Below are positions 12,275 to 24,344 of a DNA stretch of 64,000 nucleotides, piece after piece. The stretch is taken from NCBI GenBank assembly GCA_002786025.1, contig NHNW01000073.1:124001-188000 (forward strand). The letters are read 5' to 3'. How positions within the stretch are numbered: the stretch's first letter is position 1; every line of letters starts with the position of its first letter. Both the position numbers and the translations under genes were made by a program. The notes below the pieces were generated by a model, which worked only from the letters and a program-made list of their open reading frames with translations, did no database searches and was not told the origin of the DNA. This DNA comes from Zasmidium citrigriseum (Eukaryota > Ascomycota > Dothideomycetes > Mycosphaerellales > Mycosphaerellaceae).

Positions 12275-13021
12275 TTACTTTCCCTCCCGCCATCCAATAG
12301 GAACAAGCGCAGCAGCAACTTGCTGAACACCACGCTCCGTAGCCAGTAAATTGAACTGCGCAGCTGCATTTCTCGTGTCCAGAACCTCAATCCGAATACC
12401 CAGATCATTGATATCTTTTCTCGTCTGCGGACTAATCGGTGTCATTTTCAATCCCGTCCCGAGAACCAGAAGGTCCGGCTTTGGCCACACTAGGTCCAGC
12501 ACGCCCCAAGCTCGTTTGTCGACTTCGAGTTGATTCTTGGTGTTGAGGATTTTGCCAGCCATACTTTGCACTCCCTTGTTGTCGTCGCCAGCGGCGCCTT
12601 CGCCGATCGTCCCTTCTTTCCGGCCTTCGCGTATCCAGGGCCGCCACTTGAAGGCTTCGCCGCCGAGCAATAGCACGCCTGCGCCGCTGATCTTAAGCCC
12701 GGAGTCCAGTGCGAAGCCATCGTCCAGACATGCATCTACCGCTGTGGTTGGCACGGGAGTGTTGCCCAGCACGTTCATGGCTCCAAAATCCGTTTGTGTA
12801 TCTTCTTCGCTCTTTGGTCCTCGGTCTTTGCTCTTTGGCGCAGCAGGTGGGTGATATCGAGCAGCGTATGCTGTGAACTTGCGGCATTGCTCTTTTCTCA
12901 AGAGGCTCCGGCGGGTCTGTACCGGAAGGGACCTCATCATCGTCCGGCTGCATGTGCTGGCTGGGCCACGGGAGGTGGCGACGGCGGCGACCTGCCTCAG
13001 CACCGTGGGACACTGTGCCAT
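12275..13021 (-). CDS. NDUFAF3/Mth938-domain mitochondrial complex I assembly factor
   Basis: Single-exon 248-codon frame from ATG. The C-terminal two thirds match the NDUFAF3/Mth938 (DUF498) fold family: LKISGAGVLLLGGEAFKWRP, then LDLVWPKPDLLVLGTG and IRIEVLDTRNAAAQFNLLAT, ending in VQQVAAALVP. The family acts in early assembly of respiratory complex I in the mitochondrial matrix. The N-terminus is rich in Arg and Ser with few acidic residues (CSRTMMRSLPVQTRRSLLRK), consistent with a mitochondrial targeting sequence. Length is slightly above the usual ~180-200 residues because of a fungal insertion containing EGTIGEGAAGDDNKG. The family assignment is firm; the exact role in this species is inferred. 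Confidence 0.88.
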   Translation of the reverse strand: MAQCPTVLRQVAAVATSRGPASTCSRTMMRSLPVQTRRSLLRKEQCRKFTAYAARYHPPAAPKSKDRGPKSEEDTQTDFGAMNVLGNTPVPTTAVDACLDDGFALDSGLKISGAGVLLLGGEAFKWRPWIREGRKEGTIGEGAAGDDNKGVQSMAGKILNTKNQLEVDKRAWGVLDLVWPKPDLLVLGTGLKMTPISPQTRKDINDLGIRIEVLDTRNAAAQFNLLATERGVQQVAAALVPIGWREGK

Positions 13022-13034
13022 TTCGATCTCTCTT

Positions 13035-13352
13035 CTATCCTCCCAAATGCAAAGGTGCCCGCCTTTTCTTGCTCGATCTCTTGGTCAATGCCTCCTCCAA
13101 GCGCCTGTGGTCTGCTCTTGCTTTGGCTATCGCAAACTCCAGCAGTTCTTCTTCTTGGAATTCGACGGCCCAGGGGCCAGCGGGTGGGATGTCGGAATCG
13201 TCGCGTTTACTGTAAGATCCGATGTGATGGCGGAGCGTTGCCAATGTCGTTGTTGCGAAGATGTTCAAAGTCTCGAGTCCATCGCAGCTCCCCAAAAATC
13301 TCCAGCTCGCGTCAAGCTCCGCGAGAACGTCACCTCTCTGCACATCTCCCAC
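13035..13352 (-). CDS. possible small protein or 3' exon, unknown function
   Basis: A minus-strand frame of about 105 codons without an ATG at its 5' end; an in-frame stop lies just upstream at about 13,362. The sequence (FATTTLATLRHHIGSYSK, then FQEEELLEFAIAKARADHRR and a basic end KRSSKKRRAPLHLGG) is helix-like and charged, which favours coding. It could be the last exon of a short gene in the divergent interval before 13453, or a non-ATG start. It ends 14 bases before the NDUFAF3-like start. No family recognised. Confidence 0.3.
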   Translation of the reverse strand: MGDVQRGDVLAELDASWRFLGSCDGLETLNIFATTTLATLRHHIGSYSKRDDSDIPPAGPWAVEFQEEELLEFAIAKARADHRRLEEALTKRSSKKRRAPLHLGG

Positions 13353-13452
13353 ACAACTTTATGCAATCCCACCACTTTCCCACTAGGGTTACATCTAACC
13401 CTCACCTCACCTCACCTCACCTCCCACAATATCACCACAACACCACTCCAAA

Positions 13453-13710
13453 ATGCCTCCATCTCAAGCAGAACCAACTCATACCACCAATAAGAAAATC
13501 ACTGTGAAGTTTCCCCCGCCAAAATCCAACCCCAACGTCTCGGGAGATTTACTCCTTGAAATACCACCAAAACCGAAGAAGAAACAACCCAAACCTGTGG
13601 CTTTTGATTCTTCGAAAGTCGAATCGGCGTTTATGGATCCGACGATTATTGAGAGGAGGAAGGAACTGGCGAGGCGAAAAGCAGCAGCGGCATCAGCATC
13701 GACAAGCTAA
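13453..13710 (+). CDS. small basic hypothetical protein, 85 aa
   Basis: ATG follows a pyrimidine/A-rich leader with four TCACC repeats (about 13,400-13,425) and a CCAAAATG context. The product is lysine/proline-rich in the middle (PPKPKKKQPKPVAF) and ends VESAFMDPTIIERRKELARR followed by an Ala/Ser tail. No domain or signal peptide is seen. A decayed copy of its C-terminal part follows at 13,765-13,870. The leader and codon pattern support a real gene; function is unknown. Confidence 0.45.
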   Translation: MPPSQAEPTHTTNKKITVKFPPPKSNPNVSGDLLLEIPPKPKKKQPKPVAFDSSKVESAFMDPTIIERRKELARRKAAAASASTS

Positions 13711-13764
13711 AGATTGGAAGGCATTAATCAATCACAAGCTCGCTGGCTGCCTTCTATTCGATTA

Positions 13765-13870
13765 CCCAGAGGTAGAACCGGCATTCATGGACCCGGGGTC
13801 ATGAACAGAACCTGCGAAGCGGAAGACAGCAGCGGTATCGACATCAAGAAGAAGCTGGCGAGCGATGGCT
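13765..13870 (+). repeat. decayed partial duplicate of the preceding gene's 3' end
   Basis: The segment encoding VEPAFMDPG, a stop and then AKRKTAAVSTS parallels VESAFMDP...ARRKAAAASASTS of the preceding gene (13,603-13,727), in the same order on the same strand. Substitutions and a stop break it. It is best read as a small tandem duplication that has lost function. Confidence 0.45.
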
Positions 13871-14245
13871 GGCTGACTTACTAGGGGTTGCCTTCTGTGG
13901 CTCTGCACATAAACTTCTTGTTGGTTCGCGGACGGAGAAATCTGGGAATGGCTGTTCTCTTGCCACGAGCCAATGAGGTCGTACTCGCTCAGGACATGGA
14001 CTGCTGGAGCACGACAGACTTCTGGCGAAGAGGAATGTGGAGAGAACAGGAGAGTAGTAAGTCACAAAGGCACTTCTTTTCATTCATGCTATCAACACAA
14101 CAACAGCACGGTATCCCATCCTTTTGTACGGCATTGCCCTTCCTAATTCGCCGTGAAAACGCCAGTCGCTGATGCATCATCATCATCAAAAAGTACAGGA
14201 ATCGGTATCATAACCACAACCCATCCATCCATCCACCTCATCCTT

Positions 14246-17200
14246 CTACGCCAAATTATCACTCCGATCAACCCAAACATCCTCCAACTCAGCAAAATTC
14301 TGGAAATGAATCGGCCGATGCACATCATCATAGAAGCGCCGCGGCACGCCCACATTGACGTACACCCGGCCCTTCTCGCGGTCGCCGAATCCGCTGCCCA
14401 GGAAGCTCCAGTTCCAGCGCTCGTCTTCGGGGACGAGGAAGTAGCCACGGATCTTGTCGGAGAGGAGGAGCTGGGACTTCTCGCCCATGTTGGTGGAGAA
14501 GCCGGCGGGTTGGTCGGAGGAGAGGTCGCGGTTCTCGGCGCCCCATTGGTAGCCGTTGGGCGTGAGAGACCAGGCGGAGAGGGAGACAGATCCGGGGGTG
14601 AAGTTGACGGTCATGGTGACGGTCTTGCGGTCCCAGGATGGATGGGCGGCCATCAGCTTGGCGTGCTGGGTGACGTCCTGCGCGGTCATGTATTTGGTCT
14701 CGTTACCAGCAGAGGTATGGATCATACCGAGTGGCTCGAGTCCGTTCAACATCTCGTTCTCTGGCAGGTTGCGTGGAAGCTGGATGTCGCGGGTGCTGCC
14801 GACTTGAGGCACCATGACGATACACTTGATCTCCTTGACCTGCTTGTTGTCAGGCGGGCTGACACCGTACAAGTAGCCAGCCACCTGCACGCGGAGATCT
14901 GCCACGGCGATGAAGCGCTTGAGGATGTTCTTCGGCATGACATAGGTGAAGTGGTGCTCGTCGTCTCGGATATCCTCAGACGAAATGTAGATGTTGTTGG
15001 CCCTCGTGCGCAGGTTGCTAGTGGCGATGGCTCGGGTCCGCCACTCAGTCTTGGAGGCGAAGCTCTGCTGCTCGTACGCCGAAGTGGTCGTGACGATCAT
15101 GTCCTCACCTTCCTTGTTCTGCGTCTTAGTCGTGACAGCAGTCAGCTGTTGCTGGTCTTGTTGCTGCTTCTCGATCTCGGCGGCCTGCTGTCTCTGCATG
15201 CTGGGCGCACTGATCTCCATTCCGAGAATGATGTCTCGAATCTCGCTGTTGGTAAGCGACGATGTATTGACGTTGTTTTTCTTGCCGTAGTCATTCAGGA
15301 TGAGATCGCGAAGCTGCACTTCAACCTTCACCCAGTCGTCGTCTGACAGAGTTGGCCAGATATGATGCTCTTGCGTGATGACGGTCTTATCTGGTCGCAG
15401 CAACAGCTTGGTCTTGTCTTGGTTGACGTGCAGAGCACGCAAGATCAGGATTAGACGAGAAAAGGCAGTGTACGAAGAAATGGTCTTGAGCCATTCGTCG
15501 TACAGGTTGAAGAGCACCATCTGCGGTTCAGTCGCACGCAAGATCATGTCTCCAAGCTTCTCGACCTTCATGGCGGCCTGGAATGGCAGCTGCAGCTCGG
15601 AAGCGCGGATGCTGATGTTGGGGAAGTCCAGCAAGTGCACTTCGAGAGGATCAAGCAGACCCTTTCGGGTGACAATGAGCTGCTTCGGTTGCTCCTCCAC
15701 AGGCAGGGAACGAATGAGCGCAGCGACTTCTTCGGCGGTCTTCCACTTCGCGAGCTGACCAAGACGCTTCTGTCCAGCCCACACACTGGTATGAATGATC
15801 TTGAGGAACAGCTGACCAGTCCGTGGGTTGAAGATGAAGATGGCACCGTTGATGGGCTTGGTAGTCAAGTTGCCCTCGAATGTCTTGTGGATGGTGACAC
15901 GGTAGACGTTGGTGTCGTCAATGAAGAGCTGAATCTGGTTGCTGAACAGCTCCGAGTAGTTCTGAGAGTTGAGGAACTCTTGGTTGCTCTCAGATGCATA
16001 AAGCTGAAGACCCTTTCGAATACGCTCGCGAAGGACGTACAAAGCCGGGTTCGCCTTCATGATCTTGGCCATGGCTTGCTGCACCAGTTGTTTGAGACCA
16101 GGGAAGTACTGGCCAAAGGCGGAGTACAAGTTGTAAGCCAAGTCGATGCCGACCATGAGACCAGTCGCAGATGGGTAGATCGACATGCTGTCGGTGGTAT
16201 AGTCGAGGTACTTCGCACGGACATAACGCTCAATGTCATGCGAGTCGTAGTCGCCATATCGAAGTTGAACGTCGATCCAGAACTTGTTGGTGGTAGCTTG
16301 ACCCATGTTGTCCTTGGTGTCGTAGAGCAAGCTTGGGTGGCAGACGCTCCACTTGTGCGAGGCGAAGAGCAGAATGTCAGCACACGAAGAGTTCATCTTG
16401 TAACTCTTTCTGGGATGGATCGTCTCCTTCTGGACAGTCTCGATGCCGAGTGCTTCAAGTTCCTGGTCGAAGACCTGGCACAAATCCATGACGACCGACT
16501 CGTGAATCTTCTGCCACAAATGGGCACGGAAGATCTGAATGAGCGAGATCTTGAGCGTTGGAATCTTTCCGTGCAGGAAGATGCCAGTGAGATCAAGCTG
16601 GACCTGGAAACCGACGTAGACGTTGGCGCGGTTGATCGTGGGACTCCACCAGAGGGTGAATCGACGGTTGGGGATCTGGTTGAGACCGGATCGCTGGGCG
16701 TTGGTGAGCTTCTTGAATTTCATGCTCTCCTCGAAACCGGATGCTTTCTCCCTATTGAATATGTTAGTAGATGCACAGACAATGATCGACTTTGGAGGAA
16801 GAGTATGACGTACCAGAAAAGACCCTCCCAGCTTGGGAACGCGGTGGCCTTGAAGAGAGTGTGCTCCAGAATGGTCTCGACACCACCAAGGGCCTGAATG
16901 ACGTCCGTTCGGTAGGCATTCAGCTGCCACAGCTTACCATCGTGTCTCTGCGAAGTCCACCAGAAGGGATTGCTCTTCATATGCTGATAAAGCTTGAACT
17001 CCGTCCTCGCGCGGAAACCCTTGTCGAAAGACAGCGTCGAGCGGTCCTTCTGGAAAAGAGTGTTGATTCTGGGAAGACCGCGGTCCCAAGAGTCCTCAAG
17101 ATCCTCCAGCGTCAGTCGGCGGTTCTGCTGGTTAGCCTCCATACGCTTCTGCGAATACTCGGTCCAGACACGCTGTGAGTCGATGAACTCCGACTCCCAC

Positions 17201-20200
17201 GGGATGATATACCGGAAGATGTTGGGGATCAAAGTCTCTTCGTCGTGGCTCATACCGGCGCGGAAGTGGGACACGCCGCTGTCGGTCTGCTTGCTCCAAC
17301 GCTTGTCGGAGGCTGGAATGAGGATGTGGGATCCCGAGATCATGCCCAGACCACCGAGCTCCTTGGGCGTGTAGAAAACGGCTGGAGGGAAACGAGACGG
17401 CATCTTGGAGTTCAGGCCAATCTTGACTCGGGTCTGGATCTTGGTCTCGCACTTCACAATCGTGTCGAGCAAGTTCACGGTGCTGACAGCGGCCTCACGG
17501 TAGTACGTGAAGAGTGCGATGAGAGTGGTATTCCACTTGTTGGCGATCTTGGTGAAAGTGGTGCTGCCAGAGCTCATCAGGATCTGTCGAATGCGGTTGT
17601 TGAACTTGGCGATGTCCTCCTCGGTGACCTGAAGGAAAGCATGTGCTGTACGCTCCTTGGTCTGGTTGTCGACGAGCGCCCACACCGAGTCCTTGGTTGG
17701 GAACTCATCGTTCAAATTTCTGCATTTGGGCAGAATGCGCACTTCGAATCCGTTCATGGCGAAGAGCAAGTTGGGGTTGTCTCGGCTGTAAACGCTGGCG
17801 AAGGTGTCATCCCACTCCACGGTCGTAATGCTTCGTGGCAATCGGTTCTTCATGTCCCAGAAGACGGCGCGACCAAGGTTGACATCGTGTCTCATCAATC
17901 TCATGCGCGAGTCGCGAGGCCAGCACTTCTTGTTCTTGTAGCCGATCACATTCTCAAAGTTGGGATCGGGCTGCTCAGTGAGGAAGCGCTGGATGAGATC
18001 TCTGGACTCGTCTGCGGTGAAGCGGAAGAAGATCCAGATCTTGTCGATGTAGCGCGTGTATAGTCGGATTGGGTGACGAGACTCAGTTGCGCGGTCTCGG
18101 AACTGTAAGAAGTCGTTTGGTGCATTTGGCGGGCCTGCCATCTCAGAAGCACGTTGCAGTCCGAGCAACAGCAGATCGATAATCAAGCCGTAGTATTGGA
18201 ACACAAAGGCGCTGAACTGGAGACCACGGATCATGCCGTATGCGTTGGTGTGGTTCATGTCCTTGTAGTTGAGCTGGACGTTGTTCTTGCTGGAGATGTA
18301 GTCCGCAAGGTTGTGGTCCATGATCAGGCGAAGGAGTCGGTTGAGAAGAGTGATATCCATCTTCTCGTACACCTTGTCCAGGCGAGTCTCGAGCATAACG
18401 TTGCACTCGCCTTCATCCACGCTCCAGACATTCGACAGGTTGTTGATGCCTTGGGCCCACTTGTAGGTGAGAAGTGGCGGCACTTCTGAATCCGATGGCT
18501 TGATCCATGGTGGGAACAGTCGGCGCTGATCAGCTTGGTACCACAGGTACTGGTCCAGGTATGCGTCTGTAATCTTCTCGATGGGCTCAATGTCGTAGAC
18601 TGGGTTGATAGAGCTGTAGTTGTCGTTCATGTCGATTCCAACTTCTTTGAAAGATCGCTGCGTAAGCAAGAATCGCTTGATTCGAGCCAAAGTAGTGCCA
18701 GGCGAGTCGTACGCCTGCTCGATGAGCGCAAGCTCCTCACGCTGGCTCTGATTGAGGCGACCCTTGATTGAGTACGCTTCTCGGAGTCGCTCCAAGGCCA
18801 GAATGAGAATCTTCGTGTCATGCTTGTAGCTGACGGACGGGAAGGGAATTGGCTGGAACTTGCGGCTCTCCAACCAATGTACGGCCGTCGTGAATATGGC
18901 GACACCCTCCTCAGTACTGACGTAAGGACCGTCCTTGAGGTAGTTGTGTTGGCGCTCTTGTTCAGCCTTCAACCACAGTCGTGTGAGACGTCCCAAGTTC
19001 TTCTTCGCCACGGTCTTGTCGACCGTAGCACCTCTCCTAATACGCTCTCGGTTGTAGTGAGCTACGGACACCCACCAGTCAGCCTTCGACTTGACGTATC
19101 GGAGGATGATGTCTTCGATCGGCTTGGGCAGGCCAGGAACCTTCCAAGGAATGTTGGACTTCCAGCATCGCCAAGCTTCTGAAAGGTGCTGTAGAACAGT
19201 GTTGACTTTGCTTTGCTTGATGCCGTCGGGCATCATGTCCATGAGGTCAGCCATGACTGAGGCACGCAGCTCGAGATCGAAGTGCGATTCGACACGCTGC
19301 TTGGTCACGGTCTTTGCGACACCCTTTGAGTGACGACCTTCGAACTGTCTGCTGAGCAAGTTGCCGAGCCATCGCTCCAACAATGGGATGATACCGCGCA
19401 GGAAGAAGAGCCACACTCTCCATGCTGGCGCCCAGAAGCCGCATCCAGGGCCCTTGCCGACTGGGCCGGAGTTGAAGCGGTAGTAGATCAAGTGCTTCAA
19501 GTCCTTGCACGAACGGATTTGGTGCATGAGCTTGTACTTGTATCGGTACATACCTGTCAGCTGGCCGACGTGGTTGAAAGCGTAGAGGATGCCGTCCGCG
19601 AGCTGGAAGGCATCGATGTTGCCGAGACGGTACTGCACTTGAGCGTCGACAATGAGCTTCGTCAATCGCAAAATTTCACGCATCAGATGGAAGGCGTTTC
19701 CAAACCTGCTCTTCTTTCGCTCCTTGGTCGTGAGGGTCTTGATGGGCTTCAAGTTGAAGTTATAATCCAGATGAAGATACGTCAAGTTCTTGCGGTGGAT
19801 GAGGAGGTTCAACATGTTGAAACCTTGACGGCAGACTTGCAGACCTGCCTCGACCCAGTCGATGGTCGTCTGCTGGAAGAATTTCGTGCTCTTCAAGCTT
19901 CGGCAGAGGTTCTGCTTGTTCTGCGCCTTTGGTGGCTTCTTGTGCAGCTCGTTCAAGACGTAGGTCTTCAGGAGTTTCTGATACGACACTCTCACTTTGA
20001 CGGGCTGACCCTGAGGCACATGCTCGAGATACCACTGCTTGACAAGCGGCACATCTTGAGCTCGCACCATCTTCCCTGATCTCCTGTCGAATGGGTAAGG
20101 TGCCCACCAGAGTGCGATTGCGGATGCTGTGTTCTCGTTGTAAAGGTCGTCGTCCTCCATGAAAGGGTCGATCTCGTCAGGCAAGCTGAAGCCACCGTCT

Positions 20201-21414
20201 TCCTCGTCAGGCTCTTCGTTGTTGCCATGTCCAAAGATTTCATCCTCATGGCTGACCGTGATATTCTTCGGAGCAACTGAGCGGGATGAGATTGGGTTGA
20301 TGACTGGGTCGAAATAGAATGCTGGTAGGCTTGGATCTTCAGTCTTCACGTAGACAGTCTGTGGGTAGCTGTAGGTCCCCAACTGGACGCTGCGTGGTAA
20401 GCTGTTGTACAGATATGGGAAGGCGACTCGGTACTCCGTCCGGATCGGTGCGCGGAAGATGATGCGATCGATAGCGTTGAATTCGCCAAAGTCCTCATCG
20501 TTTGGATCAATATCCTTGTACAGCGGCTCGAAACGCGGCCCTCCTGGAATCGCCACGTTGAGAGCCTTGGCTGTTGCAAAAGCTGGCATGTCGAAAAGGT
20601 GAAAGTAGTTCCGATCTGTCGTGTCCGAGAGCAGAGGGTCGCTCAGTCTGTGCAATGTCGCCATCTGAGGCAGAGTCAAGTTCCACTCCTTGTAGCTGGG
20701 TCCGTTGACATGGCTGGTGTCCGAGAGTGGGCGGTGGTCGTAGAACCACTCATACACTGGCTCGTCCTCATCCTCATCCAGCTCCATCTGAATCGGCTCC
20801 AGAGGCTCCACGTCTTCAATGTTCTCGCTCCACGAAAGCGGTGGCTCTTCGTCGTCGAACGGTGGGAATCGCATACGCTTGAAATGTCTCCGGTCGGTCT
20901 TCTCTCGCCGCATGACAACCCACATGGTCGCCCACTGAGCGTGGAAGACAGGCTCGATGACTCTGGGTATCTCGTTGACCAGCGTCAAACATCCATTGAC
21001 GTGGTACAGCACCTTGACGTCTCTGCTGCTCTCCCAAGGCATGGGCATGTTCTCCAACAGCTTGAGCACCGCATGAGGCATGAACTTCAGCGCACCCAGA
21101 TAACTTCTCTTGTCGCTGCTAAACTTCTTTTGCGACACATCTCCAATGTCCCTCACGATCTTTCGCAAATGCTCTGGTGGCATATCCGACTTCTGCGTCT
21201 CCACGAATCCTCCCTTGCGCTTCTCGCTGAAGCGCTGTCTCTGATTCCGCAGCCATTTCTGCTTCTTATCTTGCAGCTTCGCCGCCTGAGGATCTGCTGC
21301 TGGCTTGAAGCCTGGCGGTGGTGGCGGCGCGCCGCCCATCGATAGGCCCGGTGGTGCGCCTGGAGGGGGCGGTGGTGCCCAGCCCGGGGGCGGGGGTGGT
21401 GGAAGGCCGGCCAT
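14246..21414 (-). CDS. PRP8: pre-mRNA splicing factor PRP8 (U5 snRNP)
   Basis: Two exons, 21414-16814 and 16751-14246, join across a 62-base intron (GTACGT...ATAG) to 2368 residues, close to the usual 2300-2400. PRP8 is the scaffold of the spliceosome active site in the U5 snRNP and tri-snRNP. The start at 21414 ([12 protein letters not shown]) gives the proline-rich N-terminus typical of fungal PRP8; upstream in-frame codons have no ATG. Diagnostic stretches include [20 protein letters not shown] and [20 protein letters not shown] in the N-terminal and RT-like regions, [20 protein letters not shown] across the intron, and [20 protein letters not shown] in the endonuclease-like region. The RNase H-like and C-terminal JAB1/MPN domains follow, ending [18 protein letters not shown]. 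No intein interrupts it, although PRP8 is a frequent intein host in fungi. It is divergent from the eL34 gene. Confidence 0.98.
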
Positions 21415-21829
21415 GGTCGAGTCTCGTGCTCGTAGCGACGAAGTCGAAGTCGAACTTTTGCTGCGGCTCACGGCGCCGAGCCCGCCGCGCTCTGCTCGTC
21501 TGCTGCCGCCGTTTCCTCCGCTGGTCGCTCCTCCTTTCCAATGCGCTTACCTGCAAGAATCCAAATCGCGATGGTTGGCGGATGCGCTGTGGCCTGCGCG
21601 GTGGTGGTGATGTCGAGAGGTGCTTTCCTCTGAAGCCGTGGTGGCGCTTTCCTCAAGCAAAACGCGAAACGCAGAAAGCGGGAGCACGGGCCGCAGCCGA
21701 AAGTCTGCAGCGCCAAGCGTCGCTCCGCACGAAGGTCTTGCATTTTTGGCTGGCTTCAAGACTTCATCTGAGCATCGCCGTCGCGCACCCCATCCCACCC
21801 CGACTCCGACACCCCGCCAATCCGTCACA
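21415..21829. promoter_or_regulatory. shared divergent promoter of PRP8 and eL34
   Basis: The start codons of PRP8 (minus) and eL34 (plus) are only 415 bases apart and point away from each other, so this interval must hold both promoters and leaders. It is GC-rich on the PRP8 side and carries short pyrimidine tracts before the eL34 ATG. No clear TATA box is seen. The regulatory role is inferred from geometry. Confidence 0.5.
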
Positions 21830-22380
21830 ATGGGCTCCAACAGACTCACTTACGTACGTCCGACCGATTTCGCGAGCGAGAGGCAGGCGGGAGGAGTGTT
21901 GGACTGACAATATTGATACAGCGCCGGCGGATGCCATACAACACTCGCAGCAACAAGGTCCGCGTCATCAAGACTCCCGGCGGCGAGCTGCGGTACTTGC
22001 ACCTCAAGAAGCAGGGCACTGCGCCAAAGTGCGGTGACTGCGGCACCAAGCTCCCAGGTGTATGTCTTCCAACATCCGAACCACCCCAAACCACGGGAAA
22101 AGAGCGAAACGAGGAGGAAGCAGAAGAGGAAACAGCATTCGAACGGCACAGTGAAAGAAGGAGAACGGCTTGACTAACACATGAAATGGTACAGATCCCA
22201 GCCCTGCGCCCACGCGAATACGCCACCGTCTCGAGGCCCAAGAAGACCGTCCAGCGTGCCTACGGCGGCTCGCGCTGCGCCAACTGCGTCAAGGACCGCG
22301 TCACCCGCGCCTTCCTGATCGAGGAGCAGAAGATTGTCAAGAAGGTCATGAAGGAGGCCGAGAAGAAGCAGAAGCGGTAA
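21830..22380 (+). CDS. RPL34: 60S ribosomal protein eL34
   Basis: Three exons: 21830-21853, 21922-22059 and 22195-22380, giving 115 residues, the normal size. The product is MGSNRLTY, then [30 protein letters not shown] and the highly conserved end [20 protein letters not shown] followed by [20 protein letters not shown]. The paired CxxC motifs match eL34's zinc-binding cysteines. The very short first exon followed by an intron is typical of fungal ribosomal protein genes. Component of the large cytosolic ribosomal subunit. Confidence 0.97.
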
Positions 22381-23449
22381 ACGACTTTCCAAGATGAAAC
22401 TTCGGCATGCGGCAAATGGTGTGATGGCTGGGCTTCTTTCAGGCGCATAAGAAAAGGCAAGGGAATTGCATCATCGGCACATCGCACAGAGCGTTGGGAC
22501 ATGAATGAATTGAATGTTCTTCTTTGCCCCTCCTAGCTTGTGCCTTTTCTTCCCAGAGAGCAGGGGAACGAGATGGTAGTTTTACCTGGCTGGGTCCGCG
22601 ATGAGATACCTGAAGCGAACTGCTGAATGAAACCCGTTCGGTGAAGGCATGAACACTCCCATTTTCTGTGTCTCGATGTGACCCCTCCTGCGCTTATCTG
22701 AACTGTCACAGACCTGCAGCGTCACACTTAGCCCTCAGCCTCCAACGTCAAGTACACCTCGCCATCGGCTCATCGGCAAGAATGATACACTCGGCGCCGT
22801 CTACCGTACACTACTGCCCAGTCAGCCCAGTCCCGATTCCCCCAGGCCTCCATCACACTACGTACCGGCAGATCAGGGTAGCATATAATCCCAGCTCCCG
22901 CCTCCGCATTCGTGAAGCAGACGGTCTCAGGCGTGGACATAACGCATGTCTATTTACAATCAGCCATCGTCAAAAGAATTGGGGACTTACGTTCTCACTG
23001 ATCTCATCATCTGCCGGCGCTCGATCGTTGGCATGGCGAAGATGAGGTAAGGGAAGGCCAGGAGGGTGAAAAGTTGGAAAAGGGAGAAAGCCATTTGGCA
23101 GAGGCAGATCCTGAAGCAAGTGTTCTCTTGATGCGAACGAAGGCAGGCCGCCTTAAAGTACCTGCTCTGGATGGTACCTCAGAGGCGCAGACATACGTAC
23201 GACGCAAACATCGATGACCACACCCTTCAGTCCAAGTCATTGCGATGGTGGGCAGACCTGATCTCGTGGTCTTTCGTGCTTCTTCCAAACTGGTTTCGAC
23301 GACGGCGCCAGGCTGACTGACGATAGATCTGACAGATCGGCACATAAAGTCACCGTCACACTGCTACCTGGGCCGTTAAAGGCAAACCCTCTGTCGTTGT
23401 AAAGACCATACTTTCGGGCACAGCCTCGTTATGGCCTCACCATCACCAT
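22381..23449. other. intergenic interval between eL34 and the GST-like gene
   Basis: The two flanking genes converge here. Short frames exist on both strands near 22.7-23.3 kb but none has protein-like character or intron support. The interval probably holds both 3' untranslated regions. Confidence 0.4.
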
Positions 23450-24344
23450 CTAATCCGCTTTCTCAACCCACTTCCTCCCCGCCTCCCAAAGATCCTTCAT
23501 CTCCCCACTCCCAAACTCCTCAAACCACTTCCCTTGCAACCCCGTCCTCTCAAAGAACACAAGGAAGCTCAGAATGATCAAATCGCCATAACTCGGCGTA
23601 CTCCCCATAACAAAAGGTCCCTCATCCCTAACAGCCCTCTGTTAGCAAAACACCTCACCAGACACGAACAGAGTCTCTTACTTCTTATTCTCCCTCATAA
23701 CACCCCTCAACTCCTCCATCCCCGGCCTCGCCGCATCCCAAGCCTGCTGTCCACCCTTAGCCTTCTCCCACTCCGCAAGCGGCATCCCGAACTTCTTCGC
23801 GCGGTCGGTTTCGAACCACTCGCTGTCAGAGGGATGTACGACCGAGCGGCCGATTATGGGCATGAAAACTGGGAGTAAGGGACCGGCGGCTTTGTTCAGT
23901 GCCGCGGCGACTTTTTCGTGCAGGCCGGTGTCTAGGTGCAGGGAGGGTGTGGGTTGGAGGGACTCGAGTTTTGGAGCGATTTTGGCCGAGTCCATTAGGT
24001 ATTCGCCGGAGGGGAGTTTGATGCAGGGGACGGAGTATTCGGTCCAGGAGACGCCGGGTTCATTTGGGGACATGCCGCTGGGATTGGGTGTTAGTAAGGA
24101 TGGAGTGGGAGGAGATTGAGGGGAACGTACGTTGCTTTGAGCGTCTCTTGTAGCTTGTGAAAGGGAACGAATTCGGTCTTGTACGGCAGGTTCTTGAAGT
24201 TGAGAACGATGCGAGCTTCAAGTCTGAATCAGTGACTCTTCCTTTCTAAAGTACTTCTAATTGCATACTCTTCCATGTATTTGGAGACCAGCATTTGCAT
24301 TCGCCGCTGCTGGGCAAGTCGTAGAGGAGGATTTCGTTCGACAT
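23450..24344 (-). CDS. glutathione S-transferase-like protein
   Basis: Four exons (24344-24269, 24215-24131, 24077-23682, 23636-23450) give 247 residues with consistent phases. The N-terminal thioredoxin-like half reads MSNEILLYDLPSSGECKCWS and, after splicing, TWKTRIVLNFKNLPYKTEFV, a pattern I associate with fungal GST-like and GST-N-domain proteins. A VPCIKLPSGEYLMDSAKIAP segment fits the conserved cis-Pro and SxxI region. The C-terminal helical half includes GPFVMGSTPSYGDLIILSFL. These proteins conjugate or reduce with glutathione, or act in etherase/isomerase-type reactions; the substrate cannot be told. The second intron's acceptor (TTGAAG) and the last acceptor (ACAGAG) were chosen because they alone preserve the frame. 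Confidence 0.85.

Noticed and set aside
13376..13425. Telomere-like CTAGGGTTA and AACCCT words
   Set aside because: Only single occurrences next to TCACC repeats; no TTAGGG array, so not telomeric.
14153..16897. Two plus-strand frames of about 400 codons and others opposite PRP8
   Set aside because: PRP8 on the minus strand is unambiguous; these mirror its highly constrained codons.
14246..21414. Intein within PRP8
   Set aside because: The protein is continuous through the conserved regions and of normal length; no extra block with splicing motifs is present.
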